Source: Acanthosepion lycidas (Eukaryota; Mollusca; Cephalopoda; Sepiida; Sepiidae). Taken from it: a stretch of 64,000 nucleotides of DNA. How positions within the stretch are numbered: position 1 is the stretch's first letter; every line of letters begins with the position of its first letter. The translations under genes were made by a program, and so were the position numbers. Of the stretch, positions 47,930 through 59,704 are shown in pieces. Where the stretch lies: contig OZ010581.1 of assembly GCA_963932145.1 (NCBI GenBank), positions 83,462,093 to 83,526,092 of the forward strand, in the 5' to 3' direction. Below the pieces are notes generated by a model. The model worked only from the letters and a program-made list of their open reading frames with translations. It made no database searches and had not been told where the DNA came from.

Positions 47930-48740
47930 TGAGGAGTGAAGTTGTACTTTGGCAGTATGTCAGTATGTTCACACTAGAAAAACAGATAAGTCACCAGCCT
48001 GAGACATGTGAAGCTGGTTCTCTTAATAAAGTGGCGAGACAACCGGAGGAGAGAGTTTTGGGGTTCGTTTGTCTTCAAATGCAGTCAAACTGAGTGGAGA
48101 GATGTCAGAGATTGAAAAGGAAGTGCCCGTTGTGTGTTGCTGAAGCTGAGGGTGAAGAAGCGAAATACCGCCGCTAACATCTAAATACCGCTATTCCTGC
48201 TACTACTAATACTACTACTACTGAGAATGGGAACATCGAAAGTTGTAATAGTTGCACTAAAAACTGACCAAAAAGGGTTAAAACTAAGGCCACATCTCTC
48301 CTTTACTGAAATTATTCAAAGTATTTGTCTTTGTTTGGTTACTGTTCACATACAAGAAACAGTCAACCTTGTGCAACAAGAATATTTTTTTTTTCTGTTT
48401 GCTTTTATATATATAAAAAAAACTTTTGTCTTTTCAAAATTGAATCGACTTGGTTATATTTATTTTTCTGTTAACTCAATTTTCACCCAACAAACTCGCA
48501 GGTGGATCAATGGAGAGTTTCCGGATTTCTACGATCTGATAACCACTCTCCGGGATCAAAACAATCACAACATGGCTGGAGGGTGGCTTCAAATTGGCAT
48601 TGGAAACTGGAGACTTGAGTCTAACCTGTAATGCTGGACCATACCGGATAAACAGCCGGTCTTGTGGAGTGCATGTGTCCAGTTGGGTGAGGATACAGTG
48701 TTACGGTCTTAAACTAGATTTGATTGAGATTAGTTACCAA
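47930..48740 (+). other. Unclassified GC-richer island, possible retroelement relic
   Basis: It contains an aataaagtgg site (48026), a block ggcgagacaaccggaggaga, a (ctactacta)n triplet run near 48200, and a 134-codon frame at 48227-48631 ending WINGEFPDFYDLITTLRDQN and GWLQIGIGNWRLESNL. The middle of that frame is low-complexity Phe/Ile. The layout (LTR-like, then leader, then frame) suggests the 5' end of a retroelement, but I recognise no domain. Confidence 0.3.
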
Positions 48741-50100
48741 TTAAAATAACTCAAGTTAGTTACTGTTTTCCTACTTCATTTTCAATGGGAACATTATTTC
48801 CAGATTAATAACACATTTTTTTTCTTATCAATATAAATGTAAAAATATTTACCTTTGCAATAGCATTTTTAGTTTTCAGATTTGTTGAGTTATGAAATGC
48901 CCATTGATTGTGTAAAAGTTGAGTATAAATTTAAACTAACAAACTTGATAAATTAGTTCCAAAACTCTTTAAGTCTAAAAAAGTTACTTCCTTTGGGGCC
49001 AGCTTATATTTAAGTACCCTAGCTTATACTTTGAAAATTTAATCCACATTTTAAGATGCCTTTTTTGGTATTGTTTGCTAAAAAAAAAAATGCTACAAAT
49101 TAATGAATATATACATACACACAACACTGTACTATTCACAAGCACATCAATAGCATCTTGTAAATATTACTAACATTATTCATTCCAGATTTAATACTGA
49201 CCTTGAAGCAAATAAGTGAATATTTGATAACTTTTGATAATGTAATTGGACCAAGGAAGAGTAAAACATTAGGTTAGTTCCATCATTAAATTCTATAAAA
49301 TTCTGATTAAATAATCTGTTTTTTAAAATCTTTCCATATACACCTCTGGCTTGAAAGCAAATGGAGAGAGAAATAATCCCTGTTGTTTATAACATTTAAA
49401 AATTTGTTGCATAATGTCCAAAATATAATTGTTGGGTTTAATATGCCAGTAAGTTTTATTCTATTTAAGAGTACATTGTGATGTCCATTCAATTCTTGTT
49501 TAACAATTTCACAAGTTGCATTAATAAAAGTATCCTCAATAAAAAAAAAATTCTCTGCAGGCTTTGTTTGGGTATAAGTATTTCTCATGTTAAAATAGAT
49601 TTCAAATTTATTTTTGTGTAATTTTGTGTAACAAATCAACATGGTTTAGTGCAAAATCTTTTCCTATCTTTTCACTCATCCAAGAGAAATATCTTCTTTT
49701 TAGAGGAATGAAATCTTACTGATTTTAAATTGTACAGTTGAAGGGAAAAATAATCATAAGATATACTGTTAGTAATACTAATGCTTTTAATACTGTAAAT
49801 GATTTTTTCTTAAACTTGAACATAGATTATTGATAGATATAAGAATTTAATACTGTGTGTATTTTTATACAGATTCTCATTCATTTTCAGGTAAGACACT
49901 AAAAGTGTTGTATTCAGTTTCAAAATTACTCTCCTTTCTGTTTACATATTTTTAAAATATACATTATGATTATTGACCTTTTATTCACAATTTTATCAAC
50001 TCATTATCCAATTCATAATTTTCACTGTGATATCTGAACATTTTTTTAATATCACTGTTGCACTATTTGTCTTTCTGTTAATAGGATGCATACATTAACA
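48741..50100. other. Non-coding AT-rich intron
   Basis: Nothing recognisable. A 111-codon minus frame (49307-49642) matches no family I know. Confidence 0.4.
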
Positions 50101-50108
50101 ATTTACAC

Positions 50109-53065
50109 TAGGCACCTCCATAAGCACATGATAGCTAAGGTTTAAAATGAATTTTTAAAAATGAAAATTCTTTCTTGAAGCTTTTATTTTAGTTTTAATT
50201 TCAAGCTAATAGGTTAAATTTAATATTTCCAATAAGAAAATACTTTGCTCTATTTCAAAATTAATTTAAATTCACTGGAAAGAATTCTCATTTTGAAATC
50301 ACTTAAAACACTAATTTTAGCACCATTGTTCGCCATCTGTCATCACAATATAATTCTCTTTATTAAAGAATCTTTCAAAAATATACTTTTCTGAAACTTT
50401 TTTGAGGAATATTAGCTGATTTAAAGTTTAATTAATCTGATCTAAAACAAATATTACTACTTTAAGTTTAAAATACCACAGCAATTCATTTTTTTAACAT
50501 GAAAGAAGTTCTTTATTTCAGGTGTTGACAGCTTGACTGACAGGTCATGGCTGTTTAAAAAGCCTTGTTTTTGTTATATAAGAAAATCCAACATGGTGCG
50601 TAAACAAAATATTCGCAAAAAATCCTATTCGTCAGTAACATTTTAAACACCTCATAGAATGTAAAGTTCTTAAAGTAAACCTATGCCAAACTGTTTTCCT
50701 GAATCCTTGATGACTTGGCTGTCTGAAAATGATAACATCAAGATGAAATAATGGAAACTGACCGTGAAAAACACAATTATGTGCAACTAGTTTTTGATCT
50801 ATCAGTAAACGTCGGGACCTTTTTTTCGGTGCCATTATAGGATCCAGACAGCTATTGCTTGCACATGGAATTATTCAATGGTAATTAATCTTCAATTTGG
50901 CTGTGGAAAATGTCACTCGGCAGTTAGCATTAAAAAATTGTGCCCAATTTATGAAAAAATATTTATTTTCACTTCAAAATAATATCATTCAAATTTCATC
51001 CGTTTCTCCTTAATTTGGTGTGAACATCATTGAATAAAAGGAATGGCTAAATGGACCGGCAATGGGAAATACAAAAGATATGCTAAGTGTTGTTGTCATC
51101 ACCCAGGTCATGGGGTGTTAAAAACAAAACAGTCATTGTTCGAACATAGGTTTGGAAAAAAAACAAAAAAAAACCTTATATCAAGCCCTACAAATGTTGA
51201 TCCTTTTTCATCGCTCTTTACTCTTATCTGGGAGCGGTGGGTTTTATTACAAGCTGAGACAATTTGTTCTAAACATTTATTGCTGGCTGGCTGGCTGACC
51301 TTTGACCCAGACATCTCAGTCAGTTTGGGTTAATTTTCCTTATCACTGCTATTTTTTGGGAAAAAAAAACTTTTGGTTTCTGTGTCAATTTTTTTAACCC
51401 CTGGCAATCGTATAATTGAAAATTACCAATAGACCTGTCGCAATTTGACCCCCTAGGAATGTTGATTACCTTCAAAACTCAATTTTATGCCTGAAATAGT
51501 TTGATTATGATTTAGGCTTTCTGATTTTCCCTCCAAAATGGTTAATTTCCCATTAATGGGGGAAAATTTTTGTTTAGAAAATGCAAAATTTTCACTATTT
51601 TTTCACATTTTAACCCCTGAAAAAAAGTTTTGAGTCATTTACACCAGCCAATTTTACTTTTAAATGAAAGAATGTATCCTTTGCTTTCAGAAAATACCTA
51701 GTTTCATGGGGTTCAGATCAAAAGTGTCCTTGATATTTGTTTAGATGATGATAAAACAGTCATTTTTCAATATTTTACCCCTTAAAAATATGAAAATCCA
51801 TTTTTTGAGAGAAAATAAGCTGTGATAAAATGACTTTTGCCATTTTTGTGATGATTTTTACTTGAGATAGAAAATTTTACCATAGCAAACCTGAATTGAC
51901 TTTATTTAAGTTCAGTGGGCCTATAAGGAAACCTCAAACAGCTATGAGGTGGAAGTTGATCAGATTTTTTTCTACAGGAGACATAGGTGTAAAAATTACT
52001 TGAGGAATATAATGGGAACACTTTTGGTATGAATTTTAACTACCCAGCAATCTTGAAAATTTAAGATAATATTCTCCAAAATCTACTATTTTATTGAATT
52101 TTAGGTACTTTGGCTTTTAATTTATTATAGTTATTACTTTTACGTTCTGATAATGTTATGTATTTACAAAACTCAGTATGTTTATACACACAAAAAAAAA
52201 ATTAAAAATTTTAAAATAATGTGGGTTGATGAATCAGCAACCTTTACCATTTATGATTAGTAAATATAGTTTTTACTTAATAACAATATTACCTAATTGG
52301 TAAAAATTAATACAGAAATTTAAAAGTTTATAAATTATTATAATTAGAATTTTTAAAAAATGAAAACAATTCTTGTAAAAATTCATTATTCATCTTGAAT
52401 TTTTTTCTTAAGGCAATATTGTCCATAATATATCATATTCATAAAAGCAATTAAAAGCTTTTCTAATTGAATAATGTCTTAGTTTTATTGTATTTTTTAT
52501 TTTATGATTCAGCGTAGATTTTCCGTAACAAAAAAAAAATTGATTTAAATTCTCCAAGGTGTTCTGTATATAACAAGTATAAACATTAAGTGGTACAAAA
52601 TTCAATTTCTCAAAATTTTATAAACTAAATCAGTGGAGTATAGCGAACATATTAAAATATATATATTTTTACCAAGAATTTCTTAAAAAAAGAAAAAAAA
52701 ATTTCTAAAATAATTTAATTCCTTTGTGAAAAAGACCTGAATGTTTCATTAAAGTCCAGCAATTATTTTATTTTTAAAAGACTTTCCAAATCAATGTGTT
52801 TTTCACAAAAAAGATGCTAAAATTTATTATACTAATCTTTTGTTTATGTATGTGTGAATATACACACACACACACTGAGACAAGATTTTTGTCCAAAATT
52901 TCAAACATTCTAAGATCAAAAAATTTAATTTAACAATCAAAATATCCTTTGGTCTTTCCTCTTAATAATAAAGATTTTGACAATAAAACTTTGTTTTTAA
53001 GTTTGGGTAATTTTTTCATCATGATATGCTGTCTTTTTTCTTTAGCAAATCAGTGCAAGTACCTA
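50109..53065 (+). mobile_element. hAT-like element, copy C (2957 bp)
   Basis: The left end is TAGGCACCTCCATAAGC and the right end, read inwards, is TAGGTACTTGCACTGATTTG. Perfect 8-bp duplications ATTTACAC lie at 50101-50108 and 53066-53073. The outer 0.4 kb left and about 1 kb right match copy B. About 1.5 kb in the middle (roughly 50535-52015) has no counterpart in copies A or B. Short frames there (50632-50835 on -, starting MAPKKRSRRLL; 51043-51333 on +) show no DDE or BED motif I can confirm. It may be a longer parent of copy B or a carrier of captured DNA. Confidence 0.85.
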
Positions 53066-53775
53066 ATTTACACTATATTTTTACATATCATTTTTCCCAA
53101 TATATAAAAACAACCCTTCAGATCAATATTGTCATTTTCAGTTTTGTTTACATTTAGGCTGCATTCCTCTTCTTTTAATTTTTAGTTTTTTTGGTATCAA
53201 AAATTTTCCTTTTCTATTTAAAGACATATTATCTCTGTTTTTAGATACTTGTTTTTACATTGTATTTTTTAATGATTAAACAATATTAGTTTTCAGTTTG
53301 TTATAAATATTTTAAAATTTAGAGTAATTCTTTGTGTCTTTTTACTAAAGTTATATAACACTAGAAGTAAGATTTGATATGATGACCTTCAAAAACTGTT
53401 TGAGGATATCTTTTTTAATTGCAATGTTTGATATGATGATTTTAGTACTTTGTATTAACTTTGATTTACTTGATAATAAAATTATTAGCTTCCTAATTGT
53501 TTCAGTTTTAATTTTTTGACAATTTAATAATATTCACAAAAGCTAATTTATGCAAAAGATAAAATCTGTTTTAACAGCAGTTACTTGATGACTGATGCAG
53601 AGAGTATTAAGTGCCATTTTGGTGATTAAAATACTAATGTATTTGAATTAAAGTAAGCTTGAAAAGACTTGCTTTAGATTTTACATTTTAAGGATACTCA
53701 AGTTTCAGGTGACCAGGTTTTCACATAGTTGTGGTTTTATTTACACTTTTAGAGAAACATTATAGTCATTTTTAG

Positions 53776-53850
53776 AGGATGCTGAAAAGTTATCAGTCCA
53801 ACTCAGGAGAGTTTTAATAGTTGTTATGTTTGGTCCTTTGGTCAAATGTA
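53776..53850. repeat. Mariner-type MITE fragment
   Basis: The left end gaggatgctgaaaagttatc + agtccaactc matches the family at 6814. The right part is weak (ttggtcctttggtca). Confidence 0.45.
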
Positions 53851-54143
53851 GGAAATGAATTAAACCATAAACTTCAGTATCCCTTCATATATACATAAAC
53901 TTTTGTAAATGAATGAGCAAATAACACTGGATTGCAAAGTTAGGACAAATCCAAATAAAACTTATTCATTTATGAACTAATTTTTTCCTTTTGCTCACAA
54001 AATCTGTAGAATATATATGTAACTTTCATACAGAAAAGTTTGCAGACTGCTGATTGAACTCTTTCATTTGAGACTAAATGTTTAACATTTTTATTTCATT
54101 TAAAAGGTCAAAAAAGAGTTTTTCCATAAAACTGATACATTTA

Positions 54144-54245
54144 TTAGGTTGGTGCAAAAATAATGACGTAATAATGTTGTTTTTTGACGTTAAAAAATAC
54201 GTCAAAAAACGACATTATTATGTCATTATTTTTGCACCAACCTAA
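54144..54245. mobile_element. 102-bp palindromic mariner MITE, copy 2
   Basis: The same length as copy 1 (40977), with about three base differences by eye, the same TTAGGTTGGTGCAAAAATAA ends and TA on both sides. The high identity indicates recent spread. The arms pair slightly better here, with cgtcaaaaaacgac where copy 1 has cgtgaaaaaacaac. Confidence 0.95.
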
Positions 54246-55716
54246 TACTAATATAAATTTTACTTTGAATTTATTTTATTAACATATTTGATAAAGTCAT
54301 ATAAATAGATAAAAAGAATTGTCATTGTACAAAAAAAAAACTTCTTCCTCAGAATATTTCAACACTTGGATCCCTCTTGAGATAGTTCCTGTTTGGCTCC
54401 ACAGAAAAACAAATCATTACTCACAGTAAATAAGATGCTAAAATAGCTTGAATATGAGATAGCAGTAGATTTATAACATGGCAAACATGCTACAATGTTG
54501 GCCGAACCTTTCTGCATATTCAAATAATTTCATTATTTAATCATATATTCATTCAAGTACATGCAACTCATAAATTTACTGAAAGATTACTTTTAATGTA
54601 AATAGGACATGTGATATTTTAGATGTTAAATTAAAAATCTTGTCCTACTTAGATTGTAAGTAATTTACAAATTTGAAAGTAAGTAAATCTGTTTAGATTG
54701 TTACTTTTGCTGGAAATTAATTTTATTCATTTACACTTTTTAATGTACAATGGATTAATGTTTGAAATTTACTAACCCTTTAAAAGTGAAGGATAGCTAT
54801 ATTAGTAGAACTGAAATATTTTAACCTTCAAAATTATATCATGTCTTTGTCATATTTACCTAGTTTTAAAATTAGACTTTTTTGTTTATTGGCTTGCATT
54901 TAATTTGCTGGAACAACTCCAAAATTGATAGTAAATGTTGTGCATGTAAATTTCTCAAACTTCACACATCATTTGCATCATTCAGTTTTTTTATAAATCA
55001 TTTTTGTGGAAAATTCATGATAACCTCTCATCATGTGCAGCATGATCATTTAAGAAGTTTTATACATAAATAATTTTGCTTTTCCCATTCTCTTCAGTGT
55101 GTTAGCTTTAATTCTTCCTTTCAGGGCTTCTTTAAAGTAAAAAATGATTAAATTAGGGAAAAAGAAACAAGTTTAAGGATCCATTTTTCTCTCTCTTCTT
55201 TTTTCTTTGAATCTTGTTATTCATGGGAAATATTTAACTATGAAAATTTTTATCTATGACTTCAGAAAAATAAAACAGAAGAATGAATCTTATATGTTAT
55301 AAGTGAATCTCAGGAAATGATATCCTGAGAGCAAATGCCATATGCATGTATTTGTGAACATAAAGATAAGTTATATTTAGTAAGATTTCATGTTTAATTT
55401 GAATTCCCAATTTAATTTATTGGAATAAGTAACCAAGAAAAATAAAATCTTGTCTATTTAAGTCTACTTTGCAAATATTGATAAAAAAAAAAGTACAATC
55501 TAGATATTTAGATATTAGTCTGTAAATACCAGCATAGGTTATTTGATGAAAGATGTGCATTATGCTAGAGATTTTATCTTTCATAATAATATTCTTCAGG
55601 AATATTCAAGGGAAACCTTATTCATCATACGGAAACTGATATGTGAATTTTAGAGTTCAATTTTCATTTAGAGCAAAATATCTTACATTTTATAAAATCC
55701 TTACATTAAATCTCTG

Positions 55717-55719
<3 letters not shown>

Positions 55720-55755
<36 letters not shown>
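55720..55755. repeat. (TA)n microsatellite
   Basis: About 18 TA units. Confidence 0.95.
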
Positions 55756-55758
<3 letters not shown>

Positions 55759-56744
55759 ATCATTTGAAAAATCTGCTTCTTCTCTACTGCTTTATAAGTT
55801 TAAAAGTTTGTTTTTTTGGGGGGGTTTCTCTTAAAACATTTTATAAAACTTTTAAAAGTTAATGATTTTTAATGATCTTCTGTTTTTATCTGTTGCAAGT
55901 GAAGAGGATTGTATTTTATTATACTTGTAAAAATGTTTCCTTTTAAACCCTTACAGAGTTGGCAAGATGTAAGCCTACATTGATCATGGTCTGTAATTAT
56001 CTTTTAAAAACTCTTCTGGTATAATTATTTTTACTCAAACGCTGTTCATTAAAGTTCCCTCTCCTTTTCTCCACTCAGCCACCTCATTTTGTGAACGTTT
56101 GGGGAGAGGGGGGGTCTCTCTCTCGTGTGTAGGTGATTTTTTTCTGCAAAAGTTATCAATGCCAAACAAATTTTCACTTTTAAGTTTTAAAAAAAATGAA
56201 GATTTGATTCTAGTATTACATTTAAGAATCTCTCTCATTTGCATCTATATATGCATTCACCTCTCTTCATGATGGAATTTATTTACTTTTAAGAGATTTT
56301 TTCTTTATTTCACATATCACAGACAGTTAATGAGATTTTTATTTTTCATGTTATTGCTGTTTTTTTTGTTTTTGTTTTTTTTATTTGGCATTCAACAAGT
56401 TGCTGAAGGTAGAGGGAATTTTCTGATTTTAAAATGATCAGATTTTCTTGGATGATATATGAATTAGTGTTATGTTTTTCTTTCATTCTTTAGTTGGAGC
56501 CATCAAGTAAAATCATCTCATGACATTTTTTTTTATTTGTCCTGCTATGTAATGGTTAATTGATTTCTCCCTGACTAAGCTGCATGGTGGCTCAAAAAAT
56601 TCATCTGGTGTGTCTAGATTTTGTTCCTAATTTCCTTCTCCCTTTTAGTGATCATTTTCTCTGGACATTACTATTAATATTTATTATTAATAATAAGCAC
56701 GGCATTTGCATGGTAAATTATTTAGTAACCTCTTTGCTACAGAT

Positions 56745-56753
<9 letters not shown>

Positions 56754-56788
<35 letters not shown>
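56754..56788. repeat. (CA)n microsatellite
   Basis: About 17 AC units. Confidence 0.95.
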
Positions 56789-56790
<2 letters not shown>

Positions 56791-58382
56791 TGATACCCAC
56801 AAAATATGATCTTAAGAATTAAGATATTTATTGTATATTCTATGCAGCATTTTTTGAGCTATATTTTAAATAATATACAATTGTTGAAGTATTCCTGGGT
56901 TTTTTCTATAATGTGTGTACAGCTTGTAACACCATGTGTAATAGACTGTCTGCATATTGAACAATTCTCATGCATAAGACTGTGAATATAAGTGTAATTA
57001 TTTAAGGCAAAATTAATTTTTTTTTTAAACTGTAAAAGTAAATTTTAGTTGTAAACATTTTACAAAATTAAAAATAATCTGACAGCAAAGAGGTTAAATC
57101 TAATCAAATATGAAGAAACTTGCAGGCTCCTTTGTATTTACTTAAATTCATACTTCCAGATAATTTTTATATTGTACATATTTTTAGTTTTTTTTGTGAT
57201 CTTTAGTTATTTTTTGTTTTGGGTTTGTTTGTTTTTTTATATCATAAGTTTAGTTTTCAGATTTTGCTTTAATATGCTTAATTTTTTTTTATAAACTATT
57301 GTTTCTAGCAAAATCAAAATAATCACAAAAATGATTTGGGTATACAAGAAATTTACAACAAACATGTGCTTTTATATTCAATAATTTTAAACATAACTTT
57401 CTACTATCCAGATATACTACAATCAATGCACTTATATTTTAATCAAATTCAATTCATGTTTCAATTTTTTTTTAATGAAAATTGTTAAATTCCTTTCATG
57501 ATTAAGTAAAGCATTGAATATTTTTTATATAGAAAGATACAAATGACAAGTATGACTTATAAAAGCTTTTTCGATATTTTCTTCCTAAATATTACACAAC
57601 TAATAAATTCTAAGCTTTCCACATTTCATTTTTAATTCAATTTTTTATTTTCACCAAAAGAATCTTGATAATTTTCTGTTGATTTTTCTCAAACTAGTCA
57701 GCCACCATAAGCAAATTATCAAATTAATAAACTGACAAGTTTAAACACTAGATTTGCTTTGTAGCTCAGAAAACTTATTGGTGCTTTATGTGCATATTCA
57801 TATATAGATCTACACTATATATTAATAATTAAAATCATTATGAATTTATAGAAATATTTGTAGTTTTCTTTTTAAAGTTGTATAAAATCTCTAGTGTAGA
57901 ATACTAGTGAGGACTGAATTTCATATACAGTTAAGTTTATGAACCATTGCTTTATGGCAGGTATGCATCTTGTTAACCATCTTTTACTCTTTCTTTTTAG
58001 TTTCATCTTTTTAAAACTTTTCATGAAACTTTGGCTTGATAAGCATCTGAGGATCTCATTCAATAGTTTTTTCAAGTAATGTTAAATCAAAAAATATTTT
58101 GATGCAAGTATACACTCTGGTTTCATAAGACATAATCCTGATAATTAAAGGGAAGATAATTTCTCACCATATGAAAAACAGGCGATCATTTTACAAAGTA
58201 ATTAGTTCTTTATTAAATATTATACATCAGGTATAGGTTTCTCTTTTCCTAGTTGTATGAGCGAACATTAATTTCTTTGGAGCCTGTTTTCCTCAGTATT
58301 GTTTCTTTATTTTTCCTTGCTTTTTGTATCATTTTTTTTCTTTTGTTTTTCCCCCCTGTTTGTTTTCCCTCCCTTGTTACAG

Positions 58383-58400
58383 CTTGTTTATTCTTTCCAG
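58383..58400 (+). promoter_or_regulatory. Possible alternative in-frame acceptor segment
   Basis: A second acceptor (cccttgttacag) lies 18 bp upstream of the one chosen for the last exon. Its use would add LVYSFQ in frame. The downstream site matches the spacing of other MYPT proteins exactly, so it is preferred. Confidence 0.4.
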
Positions 58401-58487
58401 CATTTTGAGGAGTTAAAAGCAGACAACACAAAACTTAAAGAAGAAAATCGAGCTTTGGCTAGGGTCATCTCCAAACTTTCCAGATAG
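58401..58487 (+). CDS. PPP1R12A: MYPT terminal exon: leucine zipper and stop
   Basis: Twenty-eight codons and TAG follow the acceptor ttctttccag. The peptide begins HFEELKADNTKLKEEN and ends ARVISKLSR. Leucines fall at residues 5, 12, 19 and 26 of the exon, giving a four-turn zipper. Vertebrate MYPT1 ends in the very similar RVISKLSK. In vertebrate smooth muscle the zipper-positive isoform binds the PKG I-alpha zipper and makes the phosphatase respond to cGMP; the zipper-negative isoform is made by alternative splicing. This exon encodes the zipper-positive form. The stop is directly followed by gtaaat, a donor-like site. Confidence 0.93.
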   Translation, partial: HFEELKADNTKLKEENRALARVISKLSR

Positions 58488-59614
58488 GTAAATTCAGTGT
58501 GCCTCGAAAAACCAAAACAAAATGGAATATAAACATACTTTCTCCATCTGTTGTGATTCCCAGCATGTTTCATTTTTATATTTGTCCAATATAACCTGCC
58601 TTACTACAGATTACCAGAACTGACATATGGCATGACACATGTGCTCACGCTTGTAAATTTTCCTCCTCTTTAACACTACCTTCTATTAATGCTTCATATT
58701 TTTTTTCTCTTGAGTAAAGTTTCATATTTCATTTAAAAAAACTCTTTTAAAGCAGCCTTACACTGATTTACTATTATTTTTAAATATAAGAAGGCTGGGT
58801 AAGCCAAGACAATGATCTTTATTCTGCCTTTTAAGGTTCAAGGACTTAAAAGTCTCAAAAACACAGCATAACTGTTATTTTGGAAATGCTGCTATTAAAA
58901 TACTTAAGAGTTGTCTTGATAGACTTTATTCATCAAGAGAATCACAGTTCATTTGAGAAAGTACTTATTTGAAATATAATCCTAAAATCTACATTCTAAA
59001 TCAGTATTTATCAACTTTATCAGCTATTAGGACAATTTACTTAACTATATGATGTTTCATGTTAGTTTCTCAAGTAAGCCTCAGTTTTTCGTTTTATTAT
59101 AGAATTCCAACTTGTTTCAGTTGATTTTTCTTTTTTTCTTATTTGGTGTTATATTTCCTTCATATTTACAGTTTCCTTTCTTTATTTATTAAAAAGAAAT
59201 GTGTATATTGTAATCCAGCTGATATAACCAATTGTTCGTGTGAATTTTTCTTAATTACTTCTAAATGAATTTACAATCTCCAATTGGCTTTTTACTTCAT
59301 ATTCTAAATCTTAGACAGATACTCTGATTTGCTATAATATTAAGATTTTGGAATTCTCAATCTATTTGAAATATTAAATCACCTATAACTGATTCAAATG
59401 TCTTAATCTGACACAAGAAAATTAGTCTGAGATGAGCTTTTTAAAGAATTGGGCTAATTTCAGTGACCATTTTAGTCTTTTATTTAGATTTTGCTTGAAT
59501 CTGTACTTTGGCAAATATTGCTTCTAACATTTATTTAATTTTGAAAAACATATTTTTATATTTCCATTTGTTTTTTTTAGTTTATTTCACACATTATTTT
59601 GCTTTTGTATGCTG

Positions 59615-59620
59615 AATAAA
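59615..59620 (+). terminator. Candidate poly(A) signal of the MYPT gene
   Basis: AATAAA lies about 1.1 kb after the stop codon, followed by a T-rich region at 59664 onward. It is chosen as the first canonical hexamer seen. AATAAA is common by chance in AT-rich DNA. Confidence 0.25.
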
Positions 59621-59677
59621 AAGACAAAACCAAGAAGTGATTTATGTTTATCAGCTTTTACTATTTTTGAGTTGTTG

Positions 59678-59704
59678 TTTTTTTTTTTTTTTTTTTTTTT
59701 TTTT
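59678..59704 (+). repeat. Poly(T) tract
   Basis: An unbroken T run of about 27 bases. Confidence 0.9.

Larger units (their letters stand above)
54248..58382. other. Non-coding distal part of the last intron
   Basis: AT-rich, with (AT)n and (CA)n microsatellites listed separately. Short frames here are low in complexity. Confidence 0.5.
39797..58400 (+). other. Last intron (18.6 kb)
   Basis: It runs from gtaagtattt to the acceptor ttattctttccag. Direct joining of its flanking exons gives the expected spacing between the ALERK and ELK blocks, so no further coding exon is required inside. It is filled with the transposons listed separately. Confidence 0.85.
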
